A stretch of DNA of 64,000 bases from Sedimenticola_A sp040506425 (GCA_965224515.1 OZ245051.1:434001-498000), one strand, 5' to 3'. Counted from the first letter of the stretch, positions 1-8,324 are shown. Translations and numbers: made by a program. The notes: generated by a model from the letters alone, not told the origin.

Positions 1-1053
1 GAAGACCAGGTACTCTCTGCCAAGGAGCGCTCACTGGCCAGGGAGAAACAGCTCTACGATGAGCTGTTGGAGAAACTGCAGCCATCCATATCCGTTCTGC
101 AGCAGTGCGCCGACGCCCTTGCGGCCCTGGATGTCATCACCAATTTTGCCGAGCGGGCTGAACGGCTTGAACTCAATGCCCCTTCACTTGACGACGAACC
201 CGGCCTGGATATCACTGACGGTCGCCACCCTGTGGTGGAACAGGTCAGCGACAACCCTTTCGTGGCCAACAGTGTCTGCTTCAACGACCAGCGCCGCATA
301 CTCATCATCACCGGTCCGAACATGGGTGGTAAGTCCACCTTCATGCGCCAGTGCGCACTGATCGTTCTGCTCGCCTATGCAGGCAGCTTCGTACCGGCGA
401 CCGCAACCAGAATCGGCCCCGTGGACAGAATCTTCTCTCGCATCGGCGCATCGGACGATCTCGCCGGCGGGCGCTCGACCTTCATGGTGGAGATGGAGGA
501 GACGGCCAATATCCTGCACAACGCCACCGAACAGAGCCTCGTTCTGATGGATGAGATCGGCCGCGGAACCAGTACCTTTGACGGCCTCTCCCTGGCCTGG
601 TCCTGCGGTGTTGAGCTGGCCACCAGGATCAGGGCCTACACCCTGTTCGCAACCCACTATTTCGAATTGACCACCCTGCCGGAAGAGTACCCCGGCATCG
701 CCAATGTTCATCTGGATGCAGTGGAGCATGGCGACAGCATCGTCTTTCTGCATACGGTGCGTGAAGGACCCGCCAACCAGAGCTACGGCCTGCAGGTGGC
801 AGCACTGGCGGGGGTACCGAAAAGCATTATTGAACGGGCCAGGGTGCGACTGGCGGAACTGGAGCAGTCGGCCCAGCGCCACACCGAACAGCAGGTCAAC
901 CAGTTATCCCTGTTCGCGCCTGAACCCGCCTCTGCAGCCGGACAGGGTGCTTCGGTAACCGATGAGGCATTGTCTGAGATTGATCCTGACGAGCTGACAC
1001 CGCGCCAGGCACTTGATGAGCTCTACCGGCTCAAGGCGCTGTTGAAAGAGTAG
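1..1053 (+). CDS. mutS: DNA mismatch repair protein MutS, C-terminal part (5' truncated by window edge)
   Basis: The reading frame is open from base 1 and ends with TAG at 1051-1053, giving the last ~350 residues of MutS. MutS recognises mismatches and uses ATP to start repair with MutL. The fragment begins in the clamp/lever region (VLSAKERSLARE). The ATPase domain follows, with Walker A GPNMGGKST near fragment residue 105, Walker B LMDEIGRG near 182 and the FATHYFELT switch near 216. A helix-turn-helix end carries the usual C-terminal tail. Family MutS is about 850 residues, so roughly 60% lies outside the window. The mismatch-binding N-terminal domain cannot be checked. A strong hairpin follows the stop. 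Confidence 0.97.
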   Translation, partial: EDQVLSAKERSLAREKQLYDELLEKLQPSISVLQQCADALAALDVITNFAERAERLELNAPSLDDEPGLDITDGRHPVVEQVSDNPFVANSVCFNDQRRILIITGPNMGGKSTFMRQCALIVLLAYAGSFVPATATRIGPVDRIFSRIGASDDLAGGRSTFMVEMEETANILHNATEQSLVLMDEIGRGTSTFDGLSLAWSCGVELATRIRAYTLFATHYFELTTLPEEYPGIANVHLDAVEHGDSIVFLHTVREGPANQSYGLQVAALAGVPKSIIERARVRLAELEQSAQRHTEQQVNQLSLFAPEPASAAGQGASVTDEALSEIDPDELTPRQALDELYRLKALLKE

Positions 1054-1067
1054 CCGGAACAAAAAGA

Positions 1068-1090
1068 AGGGCCGGCTTACAGCCGGCCCT
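1068..1090. terminator. Bidirectional hairpin between mutS and the FHA gene
   Basis: AGGGCCGGCT (1068-1077) and AGCCGGCCCT (1081-1090) form a perfect 10-bp stem with a 3-nt loop. An A-rich run lies on the left (1061-1065). The two flanking genes converge, so one hairpin probably ends both transcripts. On the minus strand the A run reads as T's, so it is the better intrinsic terminator for the FHA gene. Confidence 0.8.
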
Positions 1091-1097
1091 GTTGTCT

Positions 1098-1754
1098 TCA
1101 ACCGAAGGAGATCTCGGCCAGGTTCTCCCCTACCTCCACCATGTCACCCTCCTGCAGCTGTACACCGCCGGTAACATCGATCTCCTTGTTGTTGATCTTG
1201 GGGTATTGGTCTCCGCCAATATGCAGCAGGTAGAAGCCCTGGGGTCTGCGGGCTATGGCAGCCACGTCACCACCGGGACGACCGATGGTATAGAGGGAGC
1301 GCTTGATCTCGTCGGAGTTGCCCTTTTTGGGACCGCGGAAGAACTTCACTACTGCCGTTTTGGGCGCCAGGTGGCGAGCAACGGCAGGATTGTTGGCAGC
1401 CGCCCTCTTGGGCACCTGGAGTATGACTGTCTTGTCCAGGTCTTCCCCTGCTTCAGAGGATGCCGCCTCTTCCCTCACAAAGCGTAATCTGAACACACCG
1501 AAACTGATCACATCGCCGTGTTTCAGAATATGTTTCTTTACCGGCTTTTCGTTGAGCAGGGTACCGTTGGTACTGCCCAGGTCTTCAACAAAATAGTCTG
1601 AGTAGATCTTTACCAACTGACTGTGATGCCGGCTGACAGAGAGGTCATCCAGGTGCACGTCACACTCTGCTCCTCGACCAATGGAGATCTCCTGTTTTTC
1701 CAGGGCAACCTCGGCAATGACCGTTTCGTCTTTATAAACTACCAGTTTCTCCAT
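1098..1754 (-). CDS. FHA-domain protein, one canonical and one degenerate FHA domain
   Basis: This 218-residue cytosolic protein has no signal peptide or membrane segment. The N-terminal forkhead-associated domain is canonical: IGRG at 25-28, SRHH at 41-44 and GSTNGT at 60-65, the phosphothreonine-binding set. After a linker rich in Ala, Lys and Pro, a second FHA-like fold seems to start at TIGR (156-159). It has INNKEI near 187, but no SRHH or STNG, so it probably does not bind phosphopeptide. FHA domains dock phosphothreonine proteins. A PP2C phosphatase gene lies directly upstream on the same strand, 59 bp away, so the pair probably works in Ser/Thr phospho-signalling. No matching kinase gene is next to it. 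Confidence 0.85.
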   Translation of the reverse strand: MEKLVVYKDETVIAEVALEKQEISIGRGAECDVHLDDLSVSRHHSQLVKIYSDYFVEDLGSTNGTLLNEKPVKKHILKHGDVISFGVFRLRFVREEAASSEAGEDLDKTVILQVPKRAAANNPAVARHLAPKTAVVKFFRGPKKGNSDEIKRSLYTIGRPGGDVAAIARRPQGFYLLHIGGDQYPKINNKEIDVTGGVQLQEGDMVEVGENLAEISFG

Positions 1755-1813
1755 CTCTTATTCCCCAGGCGAAACCATTCAACCTTTTTTACAGCACCGC
1801 TTCTGCAAAACAG

Positions 1814-2560
1814 TCAGCCGATTTGCGGCTGCACCAGAACCAGTGAAACATTATCCAGGCCGCCGTTCTCCAGCGCCATCGCTAACAATTGATCTGTCTT
1901 CGACTCAATACTCTGGTCGGAAGCTGACAAGATCTCTTCCATTACATGATCGTTCACCATGTTACTCAATCCGTCCGAACAGAAGAGAAACAGGTCTCCG
2001 GTTTTTATTTGTATATCTGCGGTGTCGACTTCAAGCTGCTGATCGACACCCAGTCCCCGGGTGAGTACGTTGTTTCGAACCCCAGCCTCGTGGGCCTCTT
2101 CCATGGATTCAAACATCCCCTGATCCACCAGTTCCTGGATCATGGAATGATCCCGTGTCAGACGATCAAGCCGGCCGTCCCTGAGACGGTAGAGGCGGGA
2201 ATCTCCTACATGGGCATAGTGCAGCTTCCGCTCACCAAACACCCCCAACACCACCGTGGTCGCCATACCCTCGTACCGGGTATCCTCATCGATGGCTGCA
2301 AAGATGCTCTTGTTGGCCGCGCCTACCGCATCAACCAATGGTGCTTCCGCCTCTTCCACTGAACCAAGCACCGGCATCAGATACGCCGCTATGGTTTCAA
2401 CAGCCACCTGGCTCGCAATCTCACCGGAGTTGTAGCCGCCCATACCGTCAGCGAGAACAACCAGGCTGAAATCAGGCATAGCTGCCACACTGTCTTCATT
2501 CACCTCCCGGACAAGACCCTTGTCTGATCGGGAGACCGTTTCTATGGGCGTCAGATTCAT
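1814..2560 (-). CDS. PP2C-family serine/threonine protein phosphatase
   Basis: This 248-residue soluble phosphatase matches the bacterial PP2C (Stp/PppA) size. Metal-binding and catalytic motifs are complete: RxxNED at 18-23, LADGMGG at 36-42, GDSR, FCSDGLSN and a C-terminal LDNVS. The enzyme would remove phosphate from Ser/Thr in a two-metal reaction. The FHA protein follows 59 bp downstream, probably in one transcript. PP2C plus FHA is typical of threonine-phosphorylation pathways, including those that trigger type VI secretion, but no secretion gene is visible here. The substrate is unknown. Confidence 0.9.
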   Translation of the reverse strand: MNLTPIETVSRSDKGLVREVNEDSVAAMPDFSLVVLADGMGGYNSGEIASQVAVETIAAYLMPVLGSVEEAEAPLVDAVGAANKSIFAAIDEDTRYEGMATTVVLGVFGERKLHYAHVGDSRLYRLRDGRLDRLTRDHSMIQELVDQGMFESMEEAHEAGVRNNVLTRGLGVDQQLEVDTADIQIKTGDLFLFCSDGLSNMVNDHVMEEILSASDQSIESKTDQLLAMALENGGLDNVSLVLVQPQIG

Positions 2561-2741
2561 CTCAACATCAGCTCGACAGGGCCTTCAGATCCGCAACTGG
2601 AATCTTGGAACAGAACTTAAGTAGAAACTGTAATCGAGTGCACATTTTGATGATTTATTTAGAATTTAAACTCCTGGAAGAGCATCCTTATTGCTTTTTG
2701 CAGGGGAGCCCTCAGTCAGGAGATCAAAACCTGCAATCGGG

Positions 2742-3491
2742 TCACTCCCCTGTGCGCGCAGACAGAAGCTGGGCCATCCGCTCAGGAGGGATATAGCCTG
2801 GAATTATCTCGCCATTGTCAAACACCAGGGCAGGCGTACCGGTCACCCCCATGGCCTCGCCAAGGGCCATGTGCTCTGCCACTGGGTTATCGCATACGAA
2901 ATCGTCAAGAAACTTCCCCAGCTTGGCCTGGGTCATGGCGGCCCTGGGGTCTTTTGAGCACCAGACTGAGACCGCCTTTCGGTACGAAGGGCTGTTCACT
3001 CCGGCCCGGGGAAACAGCAGGTAACGTATCCGGATACCATGCTTGTGGTACTCGGCCATCTCCTTGTGCATCTTGCGGCAGAAACCACAGTCGATATCGG
3101 TGAACACGGTTACCGTATGCCGGGTCTCATCCGGGGCGTATATCAGCATATTCTCCTCACCGATCCGCTCCACGGCCTGGGCCTTCACCTGGTCCACCCT
3201 GGGCTGGGTGATATTCTTGCGCAGCTCCAGGTCGATCACGTCCCCACGCAGAATGAATCGCGCATCCTCGGTGATATAAATAATCTGGGGACCTACAACC
3301 ACTTCGTACAGGCCGGGCACAGGAGATGGAGAGACCGCATCCGGTACAAGATCGGGCAGCAGCAGGGCCAGACCCTGGCGCACCCGTTCTTCCTTCTCCG
3401 CCTCGGAATCCGCAGCCTGGACGCCACCCATCAGCAGGAGCAGAACAGTTGCCGCCAGTGAAAGCTTCAGGGCTTTGACAAGAGTCACCAC
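2742..3491 (-). CDS. dsbC: Thiol:disulfide interchange protein DsbC
   Basis: This is a 249-residue periplasmic disulfide isomerase. Residues 1-26 form a signal peptide ending in VQA. An N-terminal dimerisation domain follows, then a thioredoxin fold with the CGFC active site at 135-138 (E. coli has CGYC) and a cis-proline GTPA loop near 218. Two further cysteines (CSKDP and VCDNP) match the structural disulfide of DsbC. The start is GTG at 3491, immediately after the yajQ stop (3492-3494), so the two genes are translationally adjacent. DsbC reshuffles wrong disulfides and is kept reduced by DsbD, which is not in this window. Confidence 0.95.
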   Translation of the reverse strand: MVTLVKALKLSLAATVLLLLMGGVQAADSEAEKEERVRQGLALLLPDLVPDAVSPSPVPGLYEVVVGPQIIYITEDARFILRGDVIDLELRKNITQPRVDQVKAQAVERIGEENMLIYAPDETRHTVTVFTDIDCGFCRKMHKEMAEYHKHGIRIRYLLFPRAGVNSPSYRKAVSVWCSKDPRAAMTQAKLGKFLDDFVCDNPVAEHMALGEAMGVTGTPALVFDNGEIIPGYIPPERMAQLLSARTGE

Positions 3492-3974
3492 TCAGTCCCT
3501 GAAATTATTGAACTGCAGAGGCAGCCCGTAGTCGCTGTCACGCAGCAGGGCGATAACCTGCTGCAGGTCGTCGCGCTTCTTGCCCGTGACACGCACCTGC
3601 TCTCCCTGAATCTGGGCCTGCACCTTGATCTTGCTGGCCTTGATCCCCTTGACCATTTTACGCGCGGTATCGGTATCAATGCCCTGCTTGATAACCACCT
3701 GCTGGCGGGCAGCGTTGAGATTGCACTCAGGCTCCTTGGCCTCCATGCAGCCCACATCGATGTTCCGCTTGGCGAGCTTCTGGCGCAGAATATCCATCAT
3801 CTGCTTGAGCTGAAAATCCTGCTCTGCGCTGAGCTTGATCTCCTCGTTGCTCTGTTCGAACTTTGCATCGACACCCTTGAAATCAAAACGCGTGGTGACT
3901 TCCCGGTTGGCCTGGTCCACGGCATTTCTGACTTCCTGGATATCCACCTCGGAAACAATATCGAAAGAGGGCAT
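3492..3974 (-). CDS. yajQ: YajQ-family nucleotide-binding protein
   Basis: This 160-residue protein has the usual length and start of the YajQ/UPF0234 family (MPSFDIVSEVD), with TRFDFKG near 28 and the C-terminal VTGKKRDDLQ and PLQFNNFRD blocks. Members are small cytosolic proteins with two ferredoxin-like folds. Some bind cyclic di-GMP and act on LysR-type regulators (known for Xanthomonas). Whether this one binds c-di-GMP cannot be read from sequence, but GGDEF-EAL and c-di-GMP riboswitch features occur elsewhere in the window. The stop abuts the GTG start of dsbC. Confidence 0.95.
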   Translation of the reverse strand: MPSFDIVSEVDIQEVRNAVDQANREVTTRFDFKGVDAKFEQSNEEIKLSAEQDFQLKQMMDILRQKLAKRNIDVGCMEAKEPECNLNAARQQVVIKQGIDTDTARKMVKGIKASKIKVQAQIQGEQVRVTGKKRDDLQQVIALLRDSDYGLPLQFNNFRD

Positions 3975-4053
3975 AAACTATCTCCTGACTCTTGCCTGCA
4001 CACTGAAGGGGCAGACACTGAAAAATTATCCGAAGGCTACCACAAATCGATCA

Positions 4054-4599
4054 CTACTCATCAATGATGCCGGTGGGTATGCCGTCGATACTGACCCGGT
4101 TACGCTCATCCCAGTAACGGCGGACACCTTCATCTCCCTTTTTTTCTGCCCACTTCACCAGCGCATCCCTGTCTGACTGGTAATCGTATAGAGGCACGGC
4201 ACTGCCGCACGAAACCTGAACCAGGTCCACATCCACTTCAATGATCTGGCGCGCCCCTGGAAGCCCGTGAAAGAGCTCAATGCGGCTTTGCCAATCAGCG
4301 TCCCGCTCATGGATCACCCGCCCTGTGCCATAGAGCCTCAGAATCATTGGCTCACCCTGGTAGGCACAAAACATCAAGGTGATGCGCGGGTTCTGATTGA
4401 GGTGTGCAGCGGTCTCGTTGCCGCTGCCGGTCATGTTCAACCAGTGCACACGATTTGGACCTGCAACCCGCAGTGTATCCAACCCCTTTGGCGAGAGATT
4501 GATGCGCCCCTCATCAGGCGCAGTGGCGACGAAGAACATCTTCTGCTCCTCGATAAAGCGCTGCTGGTCTTCACTGATCGATGAGTATCGCTTTGCCAT
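4054..4599 (-). CDS. Pyridoxamine 5'-phosphate oxidase-like FMN-binding protein
   Basis: This 181-residue soluble protein belongs to the PNPOx-like split-barrel group. Recognisable blocks are FFVATAP near 20, RINLSPKG, the GSGNETAAHL segment, and RLYGTGRVI, which usually lines the flavin site. The best start is ATG 4599, with GGAGAG seven bases upstream; an in-frame upstream start would lack a ribosome site and run into bioA. It begins just after the bioA stop (4610-4612), so it is the second gene of a bioA transcript. A role as a flavin- or F420/heme-type oxidoreductase is possible. The substrate is unknown, and it is not the PdxH of vitamin B6 synthesis. Confidence 0.85.
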   Translation of the reverse strand: MAKRYSSISEDQQRFIEEQKMFFVATAPDEGRINLSPKGLDTLRVAGPNRVHWLNMTGSGNETAAHLNQNPRITLMFCAYQGEPMILRLYGTGRVIHERDADWQSRIELFHGLPGARQIIEVDVDLVQVSCGSAVPLYDYQSDRDALVKWAEKKGDEGVRRYWDERNRVSIDGIPTGIIDE

Positions 4600-4609
4600 C
4601 CATGCTCTC

Positions 4610-5920
4610 CTATTGGTTTTGCTCAATCACCCGCACGGTGGCCGAGGTAAGTTTGGCCAGGTCATCAGCATCCATGATGAACGGCGGCATCAGGTAGACC
4701 AGCTTGCCGAACGGCCGCACCCAGACACCCTCCTCCACAAACATGGGCTGTATCCGCTTCATGTCGACAGGCTGCTTCAACTCCACCACCCCGATCGCTC
4801 CGAGCACCCGCACATCTGCCACCTGGGGCATCTCGGCACAGGGCGCCAATCCCTCACGCAAACCCTGTTCCAGTTGAGCCACACGCTCCTGCCAGGGTGA
4901 AGCAAGAAGAAGTTCGATACTCTTAAGGGCAGTAGCGCAGGCAAGGGGATTGCCCATGAAGGTAGGCCCATGCATAAAGACACCCGGCTCGCCGCTGCTG
5001 ATGGTCTTGCTGACCTGGTCTGTAGTGAGCGTCGCCGCCAGGGTCATATAGCCCCCGGTCAGTGCCTTGCCCACGCACATGATGTCCGGTGCGATATCAG
5101 CATGTTCACAGGCAAACAGCCTGCCGGTGCGCCCAAACCCTGTGGCGATCTCATCCAGTATCAGCAACACACCGTACTGGTCGCACAGTCGGCGAAGCCG
5201 CTTGAGATACTGCGGCGAGTAGAAACGCATACCGCCAGCCCCCTGAACAACGGGTTCAATAATGATGCCGGCAACCTGCTCATGCACCTCGGCAAGCATG
5301 CTCTCCATCTGCGCGATATCATGGTCACCGCAGGGCTGATCGAATCCACATGCCGGCGCATCCACAAAATACTGCTGGGCCAATACTCCCGAAAACAGTG
5401 TGTGCATACCATTGTCCGGATCGCACACCGACATGGCTCGGAATGTATCGCCATGGTAACCGGAGCGCGTGGTCAGAAACCGGTTTTTTCCCTGCTCTCC
5501 CCTTGCGTGCCAATACTGGATCGCCATCTTTAAAGCGACCTCGACCGACACAGAGCCTGAATCTGCAAAAAACACGCTCTGCAGCGGCCCGGGGGTCAAC
5601 TCCACCAGCTTTGCAGCAAGCTCCGCGGCAGGCTGATGGGTGAGCCCGCCAAACATCACATGGGACATTTTGGAAAGCTGCTGCTCTATCGCCAGGTTCA
5701 TATCAGGATGGTTATAGCCGTGGATGGCGCTCCACCAGGAGGACATGCCATCGATCAATTCGCGACCATCCGCCAACTGGATACGTACACCCGAGGCTGA
5801 CTCAACCGCAAACAGGGGCAGGTCGGAGCCGATGGCACTGTAGGGGTGCCAGACATGTTTTCGATCGAGTTCGATCCACTGTTGGGTATCGGAATGTGGC
5901 ATGGCTCGGGATTCTGTCAT
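4610..5920 (-). CDS. bioA: Adenosylmethionine-8-amino-7-oxononanoate aminotransferase BioA
   Basis: This PLP-dependent class III aminotransferase makes 7,8-diaminopelargonate in biotin synthesis, using S-adenosylmethionine as amino donor. Visible signatures are the substrate region KHVWHPYSAIG near the N-terminus, DGMSSWWSAIHGYNHP, the cofactor region SGYHGDTF, the acidic LILDEIATGFGRTG, and the PLP lysine in CVGKALTGGY. Length (436 aa from ATG 5920) fits the family. ATG 5902 is also possible; neither start has a strong ribosome site. No other bio genes are nearby, so bioA is separated from the rest of the pathway. Confidence 0.95.
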   Translation of the reverse strand: MTESRAMPHSDTQQWIELDRKHVWHPYSAIGSDLPLFAVESASGVRIQLADGRELIDGMSSWWSAIHGYNHPDMNLAIEQQLSKMSHVMFGGLTHQPAAELAAKLVELTPGPLQSVFFADSGSVSVEVALKMAIQYWHARGEQGKNRFLTTRSGYHGDTFRAMSVCDPDNGMHTLFSGVLAQQYFVDAPACGFDQPCGDHDIAQMESMLAEVHEQVAGIIIEPVVQGAGGMRFYSPQYLKRLRRLCDQYGVLLILDEIATGFGRTGRLFACEHADIAPDIMCVGKALTGGYMTLAATLTTDQVSKTISSGEPGVFMHGPTFMGNPLACATALKSIELLLASPWQERVAQLEQGLREGLAPCAEMPQVADVRVLGAIGVVELKQPVDMKRIQPMFVEEGVWVRPFGKLVYLMPPFIMDADDLAKLTSATVRVIEQNQ

Positions 5921-5995
5921 GGAATTCAAAGTGATTATGATACGCCATCGGCTGCAGGAGTTCCTTCCCAGCCCCGTCATCAGCCATCCGTTTGC

Positions 5996-6060
5996 TGTAG
6001 GTCGGGCTTCAGCCCGACATGCCGGACTCTCGTACCCGGAGGGTGAAAGTCCGACCTACA
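5996..6060. repeat. REP/BIME-type inverted repeat (single copy)
   Basis: TGTAGGTCGG at 5996-6005 and CCGACCTACA at 6051-6060 are exact inverse copies. Inside the left arm GTCGGGCT-TC-AGCCCGAC (6001-6018) makes its own hairpin. The core is the same as in the long tract at 23.9-24.6 kb. It lies between the start of bioA and the 3' end of xerD. Such elements are usually mobilised by a REP-associated transposase, which is not seen here. Confidence 0.85.
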
Positions 6061-6192
6061 CAAAATCCATGTAAATCATTCAGCCAAGCAGCTTGTCCGC
6101 TGAACGCTGTAAGGAGAGCTTTACCTGCCATCCCTGGCGCGGAGCTTGAATTCTTGATCACCCCCGGCCTCGCCTTCCATGGCGAGTCGTTC

Positions 6193-6229
6193 AGCCAAAC
6201 AGCTTGTCCACTGGACAAGCTGTTTGGCT
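6193..6229. repeat. 37-bp perfect palindrome at the xerD stop
   Basis: AGCCAAACAGCTTGTCCA (6193-6210) and its exact reverse complement (6212-6229) flank a single base. The palindrome touches the xerD stop codon (6230-6232). A diverged copy of the left arm (CAGCCAAGCAGCTTGTCC) lies near 6080-6098. There is no T tract on the minus strand. It could end xerD transcripts as an RNA hairpin or be part of a decayed mobile element. Confidence 0.75.
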
Positions 6230-7132
6230 TCACCCCCTCGGGTGGTGTTCGGCGTGGAGGGTTTTTAGGCGTTCACGGGCAACGTGGGTATAGATCTGGG
6301 TGGTGGAGAGGTCGCTGTGCCCCAGCAGCATCTGCACCACTCTCAGGTCGGCACCGTGGTTAAGCAGGTGGGTGGCAAAGGCGTGTCGCAGGGTGTGGGG
6401 TGAAAGGTGCTTGGTTATGCCTGCTGACGCCGCATGTTTTTTTATGCGGTACCAGAAAGCCTGGCGGGTCATGCCGCTGCCCCGCCGGGTGGGAAACACT
6501 TCGTTGCAGAGCTGATCACCAAGCAGGTCGAATCGAGCGCCTTTCATAAACCGGTCGATCCAGCTGAGCGCCTCCTCCCCCAGGGGAACCAATCTCTCCT
6601 TACCCCCTTTGCCGACCACCCTTACAAGCCCCTGGGTCATGCTCACCTGTTCCAGGCGCAGCCCCACCAGCTCGGATACACGAAGACCGGTGGCATAGAG
6701 CACCTCGAACATGACACGGTCACGAAAACCTTCGGCGTCATTGAGACCAGGGGCTTCGAGCAGGGCCTCGACCTCCTCCTCGGTCAGGGACTTGGGCAGC
6801 GGCCGACCCAGCTTGGGAGCGTCGATACGGGCACTGGGGTCGCTCTTGATCCACCCCTCCCGCAAGCCGTGCTGGTAGAACTGGCGCAGGCATGAGAGCA
6901 GACGGGCGGAGGAGCGTGGCTTTTTGCCTGACACAGCCTGTGCCGACAGGTAGGCAAGAAGGTCTTCCCGCTTGGCGTTGAGCAGCCCCCGACCGCACTC
7001 CTTTTCAAGCCAATGGCTGAGTTTGCGCAGGTCTGTCTGGTAGGCGGCAAGGGTATTGCGGCTCAGCCCGCGCTCCATCCAGAGTGCATCGGCGAAGCGC
7101 TCTATCGTTTCCTGGTCAGGTGCCGGTTTCAC
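6230..7132 (-). CDS. xerD: Site-specific tyrosine recombinase XerD
   Basis: This 300-residue recombinase has the normal XerD length. It resolves chromosome dimers at dif together with XerC. The N-terminal SAM-like core-binding domain (about 1-95) ends before the catalytic domain. Catalytic residues are visible: Arg in ATGLRVSELVGL, Lys in VVGKGGKERLVP, His-x-x-Arg in SPHTLRHAFATH, His in LLGHSDLSTTQ and the nucleophile Tyr in TQIYTHV. The gene overlaps ogt by four bases (ATGA at 7129-7132), so the two are translationally coupled. No phage genes are near, so this is the housekeeping enzyme and not an integrase. Confidence 0.96.
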   Translation of the reverse strand: MKPAPDQETIERFADALWMERGLSRNTLAAYQTDLRKLSHWLEKECGRGLLNAKREDLLAYLSAQAVSGKKPRSSARLLSCLRQFYQHGLREGWIKSDPSARIDAPKLGRPLPKSLTEEEVEALLEAPGLNDAEGFRDRVMFEVLYATGLRVSELVGLRLEQVSMTQGLVRVVGKGGKERLVPLGEEALSWIDRFMKGARFDLLGDQLCNEVFPTRRGSGMTRQAFWYRIKKHAASAGITKHLSPHTLRHAFATHLLNHGADLRVVQMLLGHSDLSTTQIYTHVARERLKTLHAEHHPRG

Positions 7133-7626
7133 AGGGCAACACCCTCGTGTTCGAGAAGCCAGCGTTTCACATCCAGCAGTGGACCGCCTGTCTGGCCTGA
7201 AAACCCGCCTATACCCGAAGCCGATACCACCCGGTGGCAGGGCACAACCACGGGTATGGGATTCTTGCGACAGGCATTGCCGACGGCCCTGGCACTGCTT
7301 CCCAATTCCGTCGCGATTTCACCGTAGGTACGGACCTCTCCTGGGGGAATCGCTTTTAGCTCTTCCCATACCCGCTTTTGAAACGGCGTACCGGCCATGA
7401 CCAGGGGAAGAGTGAAACCGGCCCCACCATGGGCGAAGTAGCTTTCAAGCTGGTTCACGACCATCGAGGGCAAACCGTCATCCCCGGCAACATCGTTTCT
7501 CTCTGCAGCATCACCACCGGACAGGTCGAGACTGCAGAGCGCACCATTCTGGATGGTGACCCCCAGGAAACCTATGGGTGAGTCGAATAAAAACGAAACG
7601 GCACTTGAAGCAGCCATGGCATGCAA
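7129..7626 (-). CDS. ogt: Methylated-DNA--protein-cysteine methyltransferase
   Basis: This 165-residue suicide repair protein transfers the O6-methyl group of guanine to its own cysteine. The PCHR active-site motif appears in VVPCHRVVSASG, preceded by the winged-helix recognition segment (TPFQKRVWEEL and RTYGEIA). Length fits Ogt/AGT without an Ada N-terminal regulator. It is first in a two-gene unit with xerD and overlaps it by four bases. The start is ATG 7626; MAASS (residue 4) is an alternative. Confidence 0.93.
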   Translation of the reverse strand: MHAMAASSAVSFLFDSPIGFLGVTIQNGALCSLDLSGGDAAERNDVAGDDGLPSMVVNQLESYFAHGGAGFTLPLVMAGTPFQKRVWEELKAIPPGEVRTYGEIATELGSSARAVGNACRKNPIPVVVPCHRVVSASGIGGFSGQTGGPLLDVKRWLLEHEGVAL

Positions 7627-7688
7627 TCCGCAATTGAACTGCGGATATCTTACACCCTGAAAGGTTCAGAGGGAGAACTGCAGAGCGT

Positions 7689-7713
7689 AAAAAAACCGGC
7701 GCATTTGCGCCGG
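7689..7713 (-). terminator. Intrinsic terminator of the P460 cytochrome transcript
   Basis: Read on the minus strand, an 8-bp GC-rich stem (7706-7713 with 7696-7703, CCGGCGCA on the plus strand) is followed by seven T's (7695-7689). It lies 28 bp past the cytochrome stop codon. Confidence 0.88.
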
Positions 7714-7740
7714 CCCTTGATTGCTGATGAGACCTGCCCG

Positions 7741-8280
7741 TTACTTGTAGCGGTCGTGATTGAACACCATGTCTCCACCGGGAGCACCCTGGTGACAGGC
7801 GATACAGCCTGCACTACCACCTTTTCCTACCAGGCCGGCAAGGGAGGCCCCTTTGGGATTTTTCAGTACGCTGCCATCCGGAGCATACTTGACCCAGAAC
7901 CAGTCTTTTGTCGCTGCGTCCAGGCCCGCACGCTTGTACATCACGGTCACCGCCTTCAGCCACTTGCCGGGATCATTGGCCACCACCTGCTTGCTGACAC
8001 CTTCACCACCGTAGTTACGCTTGATAATGATGATATTGGTATCGCCTCCTACTGTGAGCGGGGCTTCAATGGTGTCGAGTATCGCACCATGGGGATGTAC
8101 GCCTGTATAGGGTGTGGACATCAGGGAGTCTTTGCCTACCAGGCCGCCGCTCTGCATGGCACTCCACAGTTTACCTGCATAGGCCACGTCATCTGCCCCG
8201 CCGAACACGCCGGCAGCAGAAGCCGAACCGGCCACGGTGAAAGCGGCAATCCCAATCGATGCAATCAGTCTCTTATTCAT
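7741..8280 (-). CDS. Secreted P460-type c-heme cytochrome
   Basis: This 179-residue protein starts at ATG 8280 (MNKRLIAS). A signal peptide runs to about residue 22 (GSASA). Near the C-terminus it carries one heme-attachment motif, CIACH, followed by QGAPGGDMVF. Together with the WFWVKY and DGSVLKNPKG stretch, this resembles cytochrome P460 proteins (periplasmic c-type hemes with a lysine crosslink that oxidise hydroxylamine or bind NO). Whether the crosslinking lysine is present was not established. It lies 44 bp after the PQQ-propeller gene on the same strand, suggesting a shared periplasmic redox task. P460 membership is from motif resemblance. Confidence 0.75.
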   Translation of the reverse strand: MNKRLIASIGIAAFTVAGSASAAGVFGGADDVAYAGKLWSAMQSGGLVGKDSLMSTPYTGVHPHGAILDTIEAPLTVGGDTNIIIIKRNYGGEGVSKQVVANDPGKWLKAVTVMYKRAGLDAATKDWFWVKYAPDGSVLKNPKGASLAGLVGKGGSAGCIACHQGAPGGDMVFNHDRYK

Positions 8281-8324
8281 CTCACAATCTCCAATAAATT
8301 CAGTGGTCATCAGTGACAGTTTTT

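Noticed and set aside
4054..4599. PdxH for vitamin B6 synthesis
   Set aside because: Only general PNPOx-like fold features are present; the C-terminal PdxH-specific block (RLSDR..y) was not seen.
6193..6229. dif-type recombination site near xerD
   Set aside because: The sequence does not resemble the 28-bp dif consensus (GGTGCGCATAA type), and dif does not need to be next to xerD.
6230..7132. Phage or island integrase
   Set aside because: Length, catalytic layout and neighbours (ogt, bioA) match housekeeping XerD. No attachment site, tRNA or phage genes are near.
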